Shown: positions 10,160 to 15,926 of the stretch, piece after piece
Layout of the letters: each line of letters starts with the position of its first letter
Numbering within the stretch: the stretch's first letter is position 1
Assembly (NCBI GenBank): GCA_905478765.1
Contig: CAJQJY010000007.1
Location: 1 to 51,551, forward strand
From: an uncultured Flavobacteriales bacterium
Lineage (GTDB): Bacteria; Bacteroidota; Bacteroidia; Flavobacteriales; BACL11
Length of the DNA stretch: 51,551 bases
Direction of reading: 5' to 3'
Program-made: the position numbers and the translations under genes
Notes under the pieces: model-generated
What the model was told of the DNA's origin: nothing
The model's database searches: none
The model's input: only the letters and a program-made list of their open reading frames with translations

Positions 10160-10187
10160 AAAAGGAGCTTTTCAGCTCCTTTTTTTT
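10160..10187. terminator. Bidirectional terminator between the TonB receptor and dtd
   Basis: A 10-bp perfect stem, AAAAGGAGCT (10160-10169) with AGCTCCTTTT (10174-10183), has a TTTC loop and A and T tracts on the two flanks, so it can stop both the receptor transcript and the rsgA-dtd transcript. The dtd stop codon (10186-10188) sits in its T tract. Confidence 0.9.
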
Positions 10188-10638
10188 ATTCCTTATTTTT
10201 ACTATCAACAGTAATAGTAACAGGCCCATCATTTACTAAGGAAACTTTCATATCTGCACCAAACTCTCCTGATTGCACTTGTTTTCCAATAACTTCTGAT
10301 AATTCTTTTTTAAACTGATCGTACAAAGGAATTGCTTGTTCTGGTCTTGCAGATTTTATATATGATGGTCTGTTTCCTTTCTTTGTTTTGGCATGTAAAG
10401 TAAATTGACTCACTACAATTACATCTCCATCAACATCTAAAATGGAATTATTCATTTTCCCTTCTGAATCTGAGAAAATTCTTAGAGCAGAAATCTTATT
10501 TGCAAGCCAGTCTGCATCTTCTTTTGTATCTTCAATTTCAATTCCTAACAAAACTAAAAGCCCTTGCTGAATATTAGCAACTTTTTCATCTTCAACAACT
10601 ACAGAAGCTTCACTTACTCTTTGGATTACCGCTCGCAC
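10186..10638 (-). CDS. dtd: D-aminoacyl-tRNA deacylase
   Basis: This enzyme hydrolyses D-aminoacyl-tRNAs (and Gly-tRNA-Ala) to proofread chirality before translation. The 150-residue protein has the family signatures SQFTLHAKTKKGNRPSY (about residues 78-94) and the cross-subunit GP motif, seen as NDGPVTITVDS near the C-terminus. It is the second gene of the rsgA-dtd operon, separated by 2 nt. Confidence 0.96.
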   Translation of the reverse strand: MRAVIQRVSEASVVVEDEKVANIQQGLLVLLGIEIEDTKEDADWLANKISALRIFSDSEGKMNNSILDVDGDVIVVSQFTLHAKTKKGNRPSYIKSARPEQAIPLYDQFKKELSEVIGKQVQSGEFGADMKVSLVNDGPVTITVDSKNKE

Positions 10639-10640
10639 AA

Positions 10641-11567
10641 CTAGTAATTATTTGTTCTAAAATGTTCTTCCTTCTCCACTAACATATTCAAATAATTCTT
10701 ATACCTAGCTTCAGCAATCTCACCATTTTCCAAAGCTGATTTAACAGCACAATGAGGTTCGTTTTTATGTATGCAATTATGAAATTTACACTGAGATTTC
10801 AATTTAAAAAATTCAGGAAAATAACTGCCCAATTCTGCCACTTCCAATTCCACCAAACCAAACCCTCTTATTCCTGGAGTATCAATAATAGAAGCACCAA
10901 AATCAAGCTCATGCAATTCAGAAAATGTAGTAGTGTGTTGTCCTTGCTGATGAGTCTCAGAAACCTCTTTAGTATTGATATCTAACTCTGGTTGCAACTT
11001 ATTTATTAAAGTGGATTTTCCAACTCCTGAGTGACCAGAAATCATATTTACCTTTCCCTTCATTAACTCCTTTATCTTTGATAAATCATCATTAATTACT
11101 GAAGTAGAAAAACAAGTATAACCTATCTTTTCATATACATTTTTAAATTTTGCTTGTTGAAATTTCAACTCATCATTCAATAAATCAACCTTATTAAACA
11201 GTAATAAAACCTCAACACCATAAGCATTTGCTGCTACCAAAAATCGATCAATAAAACCAGTAGTAGTTACAGGACTATCCAAAGTAATCATAAGTATGGC
11301 TTGGTCAATATTAGCCGCAATAATATGGGTTTGCTTGGACAGGTTTACGGACTTTCGTAAAATATGATTTTTTCTATCATGCAGTTTTACAATCATCCAT
11401 AATTCTGATTCTTGAACAACCTCAACTTTATCGCCAACTACAATTGGGTTTGTACTTTTTATGCCAGCAATTCGGAATTTTCCTTTCAAACGAGATTGTA
11501 CAATATCTCCAACTTCCGTTTTTACGGTATAGCGTTTTCCTGTTGTTTTTATAACCACTCCATTCAT
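10641..11567 (-). CDS. rsgA: Ribosome biogenesis GTPase RsgA (circularly permuted)
   Basis: This GTPase checks late maturation of the 30S subunit. The permuted order of G motifs is visible: G4 NKVD at residues 125-128 comes before G1 GHSGVGKS at 178-185 and G3 DTPGIRGFG. An N-terminal OB-fold precedes them and a C-terminal zinc knuckle (CKFHNCIHKNEPHC) follows. At 308 residues it is normal. The ATG at 11567 lies only 5 nt after the -7 box, so the transcript is near-leaderless. It is cotranscribed with dtd. Confidence 0.97.
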   Translation of the reverse strand: MNGVVIKTTGKRYTVKTEVGDIVQSRLKGKFRIAGIKSTNPIVVGDKVEVVQESELWMIVKLHDRKNHILRKSVNLSKQTHIIAANIDQAILMITLDSPVTTTGFIDRFLVAANAYGVEVLLLFNKVDLLNDELKFQQAKFKNVYEKIGYTCFSTSVINDDLSKIKELMKGKVNMISGHSGVGKSTLINKLQPELDINTKEVSETHQQGQHTTTFSELHELDFGASIIDTPGIRGFGLVELEVAELGSYFPEFFKLKSQCKFHNCIHKNEPHCAVKSALENGEIAEARYKNYLNMLVEKEEHFRTNNY

Positions 11568-11572
11568 TGGGG

Positions 11573-11580
11573 CAAATATA
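11573..11580 (-). promoter_or_regulatory. -7 box for rsgA-dtd, 5 nt from the start codon
   Basis: The minus strand reads TATATTTG, then CCCCA, then the rsgA ATG. The predicted start point falls within a few bases of the ATG. Confidence 0.6.
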
Positions 11581-11595
11581 CAATTAGATTTTTCT

Positions 11596-11603
11596 TATAT
11601 TTG
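11596..11603 (+). promoter_or_regulatory. -7 box for the 324-residue T9SS protein
   Basis: TATATTTG lies 19 nt before the ATG at 11623. It is only 15 bp from the divergent rsgA -7 box, so the two promoters overlap. Confidence 0.6.
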
Positions 11604-11622
11604 ACAATTCTAAAAACTATTA

Positions 11623-12597
11623 ATGATGAAGAAAGTACTTTTCCTTTTATTTACTTTACCCATATTTGGAATTGCACAAAACACTGTTTGTTTCACAATA
11701 GATCCTAATCCTGTAAATGGCATTGCTTTTAGCGGATTTACAAAATATGTAGATGTTTTAGGGTGCTTCTTTATTGTTGCAGAAAGCACAATTCCAGATG
11801 CAAAAGTATTACATGCAGCTGCAGTTGCTGCAGAATTGTTAGATAACAATGAAGATGGTATAGTAGACGATCCATTAATTGAACTACAATTACAAAACAA
11901 ACAAGCATTTACACCAATTTTTGCTTATGAAGGGAGTAGTGCAGAAGATTTATTATTCAATAATTATCAGGGAGATGGTGCAAGTGCAGTACTTTATAAT
12001 AATGAAATAGATCCTACTCAAACAGGGCATTGGGGAGATGATGCAACAGTTGAGGAAGTAATACATACTATTAATCATGTAGGGCATACTAATGTTTATC
12101 CAGCTGCCTTTAGTTTACAGCCAAATTCCTCTCTTATGTCTACTGCTATGGATGTGGCAAGAGGAGGTCAATTTTTATCTATTCCAAATCCCTATCCTTC
12201 TTCAGCTTGGTATCATTATGATGACTGGACTTGTGATTATGAATGTATGATGATTGAATACATGTATTGGGCACTTGTAAGTAATATGGGAATTTTGGAT
12301 GACGCTCAAACTGCCTCAGTAATTGCAAATGAATGGGAGCCTTACAATGCAACTCTTTTGCAATCTATGGATATTTTGATGTATGCTTTAATTACTGACT
12401 CACAATACACACTTCCTTTACTTGCTCCTGATGGAAACTACTGCCCCAACCCATCTGCTATAACTGAAATAAACACCAACAAAAAACTAATTAAAATTGT
12501 AGATGCATTAGGAAGAAATACTCATCAAAACAATAACGGATTATTGTTTTACATTTATAATGATGGAAGTATAGAAAAGAAAGTTATTATTCAATAA
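11623..12597 (+). CDS. Secreted protein of unknown function with a T9SS tail
   Basis: A signal peptide (MMKKVLFLLFTLPIFGIAQ) is followed by one domain of about 240 residues and a short C-terminal segment (IVDALGRNTHQNN, then FYIYNDGSIEKKVIIQ) of the Flavobacteria type A sorting class, so the protein is exported through T9SS. The central domain contains a calcium-loop-like acidic repeat (DNNEDGIVDD) and the motif EEVIHTINHVGH near residues 145-156. With its alternating Glu and His residues it could bind a metal, but it is not a standard HExxH zincin site, and no enzyme class can be assigned. Two adjacent ATGs (11623 and 11626) are both possible starts. The gene overlaps the convergent sulfotransferase gene by 11 nt. 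Confidence 0.85.
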   Translation: MMKKVLFLLFTLPIFGIAQNTVCFTIDPNPVNGIAFSGFTKYVDVLGCFFIVAESTIPDAKVLHAAAVAAELLDNNEDGIVDDPLIELQLQNKQAFTPIFAYEGSSAEDLLFNNYQGDGASAVLYNNEIDPTQTGHWGDDATVEEVIHTINHVGHTNVYPAAFSLQPNSSLMSTAMDVARGGQFLSIPNPYPSSAWYHYDDWTCDYECMMIEYMYWALVSNMGILDDAQTASVIANEWEPYNATLLQSMDILMYALITDSQYTLPLLAPDGNYCPNPSAITEINTNKKLIKIVDALGRNTHQNNNGLLFYIYNDGSIEKKVIIQ

Positions 12598-13402
12598 TTG
12601 AATAGCCAAAAAATTCTAGCAAATCTATGTCTTTATTAAAGTAAGTGTTTATAATACCCATATTCTCCTTGTTTATTTTCTTTATTTTTTCTTTATTCAG
12701 ATTTTGGATTTTCATTTTGCCATCAGTCTTAAAGTTATGTGCTGAAAATTCTAAATCAGAATCAATATCTCCTATTTCAGGGATAAATTTTTTAATCTTC
12801 TCTACTAATTCATATTTTGTATCACATAATTCTTCATAAGAAGTAAAAAGAATATTTTCTTTTACTGAAAGTTTATTTTGCTTTTGATACCTCAAACATT
12901 TTAAAGCAAACTTTGCAGCATATTCTGCTGTTGCTCCATTTCTTCTCATAATTCCTTCAACTTGAGCATATGGATTTCTTACCATTGCGATAAAGATGGA
13001 GTTTTTAAATTCTTTCTTTATTGAATGCACTCTCATTATATTAGGATTGCTTTTATCCATTAGTATACCCATCCTTTGATCCCAATATTTCATCCAAGTT
13101 TTTTTGATAAACGCCCAGTCATAATGCACTTCATTATGCCAACCTTTATTTAAAAACATCATGTCTTTTAATTCAGGCAGTAATTGCCCTTCCCTAACAC
13201 CTAAATGATTATTACAACTCAAATTATTAGAACTAGAAAGAATCTGGTTTAACAAAGTAGATCCACAATAAGGTGGAGTTAAAATAAATAAAAATTGATG
13301 ATCTTTTCTTCCAAACAAATTATTTGTAAAAAACCTACTAAGTTTTACTAACTGATAATAAGCAAGGTGCAAATACCATCTTGAAGAGTTATGTAATTTC
13401 AT
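12587..13402 (-). CDS. PAPS-dependent sulfotransferase family protein
   Basis: It is predicted to transfer sulfate from 3'-phosphoadenylyl sulfate to a hydroxyl group. The 5'-phosphosulfate loop is TPPYCGSTLLNQIL (residues about 42-55), and the 3'-phosphate site is VRNPYAQVEGIMRR (near 145), the RxxP and following residues typical of carbohydrate sulfotransferases. At 271 residues it is a single-domain enzyme with no signal peptide. The acceptor is unknown; no polysaccharide cluster or sulfate activation genes are adjacent. It starts 4 nt after its -7 box (leaderless) and overlaps its convergent neighbour by 11 nt. Confidence 0.85.
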   Translation of the reverse strand: MKLHNSSRWYLHLAYYQLVKLSRFFTNNLFGRKDHQFLFILTPPYCGSTLLNQILSSSNNLSCNNHLGVREGQLLPELKDMMFLNKGWHNEVHYDWAFIKKTWMKYWDQRMGILMDKSNPNIMRVHSIKKEFKNSIFIAMVRNPYAQVEGIMRRNGATAEYAAKFALKCLRYQKQNKLSVKENILFTSYEELCDTKYELVEKIKKFIPEIGDIDSDLEFSAHNFKTDGKMKIQNLNKEKIKKINKENMGIINTYFNKDIDLLEFFGYSIIE

Positions 13403-13406
13403 ATCA

Positions 13407-13414
13407 CAAAATTA
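13407..13414 (-). promoter_or_regulatory. -7 box for the sulfotransferase, 4 nt from the start
   Basis: The minus strand reads TAATTTTG, then TGAT, then ATG. It is the mirror image of the gldA promoter across a 70-bp intergenic region. Confidence 0.6.
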
Positions 13415-13460
13415 TGATAATTTTAGAATGAATCCTTAACTAATGTCAAAATCTATTGTC

Positions 13461-13468
13461 TATCTTTG
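13461..13468 (+). promoter_or_regulatory. -7 box for gldA, 4 nt from the start
   Basis: TATCTTTG is followed by CTAA and the ATG at 13473, which predicts a leaderless mRNA. Confidence 0.65.
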
Positions 13469-13472
13469 CTAA

Positions 13473-14174
13473 ATGTCATTAATCATAAATAGTGTAAATA
13501 AATCTTACGATAAACAACAAGTTCTTACTGATGTTTCCTTTACACTAAACAAAGGTGAAATAGTTGGTTTTTTAGGGCCTAATGGAGCAGGCAAATCTAC
13601 ACTTATGAAAATTATAACTTGCTATTTACAACAAGATAGTGGTAAGGTACAGGTCTGTAACTTAAATATTCAAGAACAAGACATACAAGTAAAAGCAAAA
13701 ATTGGCTATTTACCAGAGCACAATCCTCTTTATACTGACATGTATATTAAAGAATATCTTTCTTTTATTGGAGGTATTTATGAAGTTGAAAACTTAAATA
13801 ATCGTGTTGCTGAAATTATCATGCAAACAGGATTAATTTCTGAGCAAAGTAAAAAAATTAGAGAACTAAGTAAAGGATACAGACAAAGAGTTGGCTTAGC
13901 TTCAGCACTCTTACATAATCCAGAGGTATTAATTCTTGATGAACCCACAACAGGACTTGACCCTAATCAATTGGTGGAAATTAGAAATCTAATAAAAGAA
14001 GTTGGTAAAGATAAAGCTGTACTACTATCCACACACATTATGCAAGAAGTTGATAAAATGTGTAGCCGAGTCATCATCATTAGTAAAGGTAAAATTGTTG
14101 ACGACCAGTTAATTTCTAATCTCAAAAACAATAAGATCAACCTAGAAGAGCATTTTAGAAAATTGACTGCTTAA
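13473..14174 (+). CDS. gldA: GldA-type gliding/secretion ABC transporter ATP-binding protein, shortened
   Basis: This is the ATPase of the GldAFG ABC transporter required for gliding in Flavobacterium. Walker A is GPNGAGKST (residues 35-43), the GldA-typical GYLPEHNPLY follows, the signature is LSKGYRQRVGLA (132-143), Walker B is LILDEPTTGLDPNQLVEIRN, and the switch region is LSTHIMQEV. These blocks match Flavobacterium GldA closely. However, the protein has 233 residues and not about 300: after GKIVDDQLISNLKNN it jumps to LEEHFRKLTA, which is how full-length GldA ends, so an internal stretch of about 65 residues is missing. gldF and gldG are not adjacent, which is usual. A generic ABC-2 exporter ATPase is the alternative. 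Confidence 0.85.
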   Translation: MSLIINSVNKSYDKQQVLTDVSFTLNKGEIVGFLGPNGAGKSTLMKIITCYLQQDSGKVQVCNLNIQEQDIQVKAKIGYLPEHNPLYTDMYIKEYLSFIGGIYEVENLNNRVAEIIMQTGLISEQSKKIRELSKGYRQRVGLASALLHNPEVLILDEPTTGLDPNQLVEIRNLIKEVGKDKAVLLSTHIMQEVDKMCSRVIIISKGKIVDDQLISNLKNNKINLEEHFRKLTA

Positions 14175-14182
14175 AAAGCTTA

Positions 14183-14254
14183 CTATGGGGGTTTATACCT
14201 TTTACTTATAGTTCCCATGGCTCCATCAAGCACAAGGATTTTGTTTAATAATAA
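14183..14254 (-). pseudogene. metH: metH (cobalamin-dependent methionine synthase) N-terminal stub
   Basis: On the minus strand, about 23 codons read LLLNKILVLDGAMGTISKRYK and then Pro-Pro and a stop at 14183-14185. ILVLDGAMGT is the opening of the homocysteine-binding domain of MetH, nearly always found within the first 25 residues. An in-frame stop (14255-14257) precedes the block and no ATG remains in frame, so it cannot be translated as methionine synthase. The remaining protein of roughly 870-1,200 residues is gone; gldA ends 8 nt away. The stub lies downstream, on the same strand, of a degraded SAM-I riboswitch, which is the expected regulator of a methionine synthase gene. Confidence 0.85.
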
Positions 14255-14325
14255 TTATTTTATATCAGATCCCACATTATAACAATACTCAATAAAAAAT
14301 ATAGGTTGTGAAAATTTATGTATTT

Positions 14326-14426
14326 CATACATCTTACTAAATGTTGGAGTAGAACTTGGCACCTTGCATTTACAAGCTTGCAAAGACACCATAAGACCCA
14401 TCTCTAAGTCTTACTTTATAAGTATG
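14326..14426 (-). promoter_or_regulatory. Degraded SAM-I (S-box) riboswitch upstream of the metH stub
   Basis: Read on the minus strand the S-box blocks appear in order: P1 5' strand CATAC (14426-14422), AAGAC, AGAGATGGGTCTTATG (consensus GAGGGA, then GGCCC and gAUGA), GTCTT, GCAAGC (consensus GCAACC), AAGGTGCCAAGTTCTAC (consensus GGUGCUAAUUCC), a P4 hairpin TACT/AGTA, AAGATG (consensus AGAUG), and the P1 3' strand GTATG (14330-14326). P3 would be a perfect ACCTTG/CAAGGT stem if 14377 had not changed so that GCAACC became GCAAGC; there is now a G-G mismatch. Just after P1, ATGTAT/ATACAT can form a competing hairpin. The missing consensus bases, the absence of a TAnnTTTG box and the lost target gene suggest a relic. 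A short open frame across it (14255-14401) is not a gene. Confidence 0.75.
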
Positions 14427-14463
14427 CTACAATTAAACACGAAAAAATTAAAAAACAACCACA

Positions 14464-14483
14464 ATTATAAAAAATTTTATAAT
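14464..14483. repeat. Perfect 9-bp inverted repeat over the metK promoter
   Basis: ATTATAAAA (14464-14472) and TTTTATAAT (14475-14483) form a perfect inverted repeat around a 2-nt centre, overlapping the first four bases of the metK -7 box. It could be a repressor operator, but its AT-only composition makes chance possible in this genome. Confidence 0.35.
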
Positions 14484-14487
14484 TTTG
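14480..14487 (+). promoter_or_regulatory. -7 promoter box for the SAM-II/metK transcript
   Basis: TAATTTTG matches TAnnTTTG. The predicted start point (about 14491) lies a few bases before the SAM-II P1 stem, the same geometry as at the TPP element. Confidence 0.65.
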
Positions 14488-14496
14488 CATTAATAT

Positions 14497-14545
14497 GTGG
14501 ATAGATTTGGCCTATTGCAACCACTAAAAAAAATGCTAAAAATAG
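14497..14545 (+). promoter_or_regulatory. SAM-II (SAM-alpha) riboswitch controlling metK
   Basis: All parts of this compact H-type pseudoknot aptamer are present. P1 is GTGG (14497-14500) with CCAC (14521-14524). The conserved GATTTG (14504-14509) and TTGCA (14515-14519) occupy the loop. The pseudoknot helix P2 is CTATT (14512-14516) with AATAG (14541-14545), after an A-rich linker and the invariant GCTAAAAA (14535-14542). SAM-II binds S-adenosylmethionine and lowers expression of methionine/SAM genes, which fits metK 67 nt downstream. The core strand GATTTGGC (14504-14511) is also perfectly complementary to GCCAAATC at 14567-14574, a possible SAM-free alternative helix. Confidence 0.93.
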
Positions 14546-14612
14546 TATTTCCTTTAGCGCTTTTACGCCAAATCTTCCGATTAAATTATTGTTAAACTTA
14601 AAATTTAAAAAG

Positions 14613-15872
14613 ATGTCATATTATTTCACATCAGAGTCCGTTTCAGAAGGACACCCAGACAAAGTAGCAGATCAGATTTCGGATGCATTATTAGATAATT
14701 TCTTAGCGCAAGACCCATCATCAAAAGTGGCTTGCGAAACATTAGTTACAACCGGACTTACTGTATTAAGTGGTGAGGTGACAACAGATGCGTATATTGA
14801 CGTACAAAAGATTGCAAGAGAGGTGATTTTAAAAATTGGTTATGATAAATCAGAATATCAATTTGATGGCGATAGTTGTGGTGTGATTTCTGCAATTCAT
14901 GAACAATCACCGGATATTAACCAAGGTGTTGTAGAAGGTAAAGGACTAAACAAAGAGCAAGGAGCAGGAGATCAAGGAATGATGTTTGGTTATGCAACAA
15001 ATGAAACAGAAAATCTTATGCCACTAGCCTTAGATATTTCTCATAAAATATTGATTGAACTTGCTGACATTAGAAAAAAAGGAGTTGAAATGACTTACTT
15101 GCGTCCTGACTCAAAGTCACAAGTTACTTTAGAGTATAATGACGATCATACTCCAAAAAGAATTACAGATATAGTAGTTTCTACTCAGCATGATGATTTT
15201 GCAGAGGAAAAACCAATGCAAGAGCAAATTGAAAAAGATGTTAAAGAAATATTAATTCCAAGAATTAAAGTTCAATTATCAGAAGATAATAAAGCGCTTT
15301 TCGGGACTGAAAAATATCATGTAAATCCAACAGGGAAATTTGTGATTGGAGGGCCACATGGAGATACTGGACTTACTGGAAGAAAAATTATTGTTGATAC
15401 TTATGGTGGAAAAGGGGCTCACGGAGGTGGAGCATTTTCTGGTAAAGACCCATCAAAAGTAGATAGATCAGCTGCTTATGCTACAAGACACATTGCTAAA
15501 AACTTAGTAGCAGCCGAAGTTGCTGAAAGAATTCTAGTGCAAGTTAGTTATGCAATTGGTGTTGCTGAGCCAATGGGGATATTTGTAGATACTTATGGAA
15601 CTTCAAAAGTAAATTTAACAGATGGGGAAATTGCTGACATTGTAAAAGGAATGCCTTGTTTTAACCTTAAACCTGCTTCTATTATTAACCGTTTAAAACT
15701 TAAAAATCCGATTTATTCTGAAACTGCAGCTTACGGGCATATGGGAAGAACATCAGAAAATAAAACTGTTAGTTTCCTTATTAACGGAAAACAAAAAGAA
15801 ATAGAAGTAGAAACCTTTACTTGGGAAAAATTGGATTGTCAAGAAGAGGTGAAATCTGCATTTAGTTTATAA
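14613..15872 (+). CDS. metK: S-adenosylmethionine synthetase
   Basis: This enzyme makes SAM from methionine and ATP. The start is taken at the ATG at 14613 ([21 protein letters not shown]), because the family begins there; the upstream in-frame ATG at 14589 would add eight unrelated residues. The signature hexapeptide region [13 protein letters not shown] and the P-loop-like [19 protein letters not shown] are intact, and the length of 419 residues is normal. The gene is monocistronic with its own promoter, SAM-II leader and terminator, so it should be under feedback control by its product. Confidence 0.98.
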   Translation: MSYYFTSESVSEGHPDKVADQISDALLDNFLAQDPSSKVACETLVTTGLTVLSGEVTTDAYIDVQKIAREVILKIGYDKSEYQFDGDSCGVISAIHEQSPDINQGVVEGKGLNKEQGAGDQGMMFGYATNETENLMPLALDISHKILIELADIRKKGVEMTYLRPDSKSQVTLEYNDDHTPKRITDIVVSTQHDDFAEEKPMQEQIEKDVKEILIPRIKVQLSEDNKALFGTEKYHVNPTGKFVIGGPHGDTGLTGRKIIVDTYGGKGAHGGGAFSGKDPSKVDRSAAYATRHIAKNLVAAEVAERILVQVSYAIGVAEPMGIFVDTYGTSKVNLTDGEIADIVKGMPCFNLKPASIINRLKLKNPIYSETAAYGHMGRTSENKTVSFLINGKQKEIEVETFTWEKLDCQEEVKSAFSL

Positions 15873-15889
15873 TAAAAAAAACTATTTTT

Positions 15890-15916
15890 AAGACCGCATC
15901 TATGCGGCCTTTTTTA
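15890..15916 (+). terminator. Terminator of metK
   Basis: CCGCAT (15894-15899) pairs with ATGCGG (15902-15907), flanked by A and T runs, followed by TTTTTT. The next gene begins only 11 nt after the T tract. Confidence 0.85.
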
Positions 15917-15926
15917 TTGCATAATT

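Noticed and set aside
14255-14401. 48-codon minus-strand open frame starting MGLMVSLQACKCK with a lipobox-like LQAC
   Set aside because: It runs through the conserved blocks of the SAM-I-like element and its leader; the RNA interpretation explains the sequence better, and no promoter box is seen.
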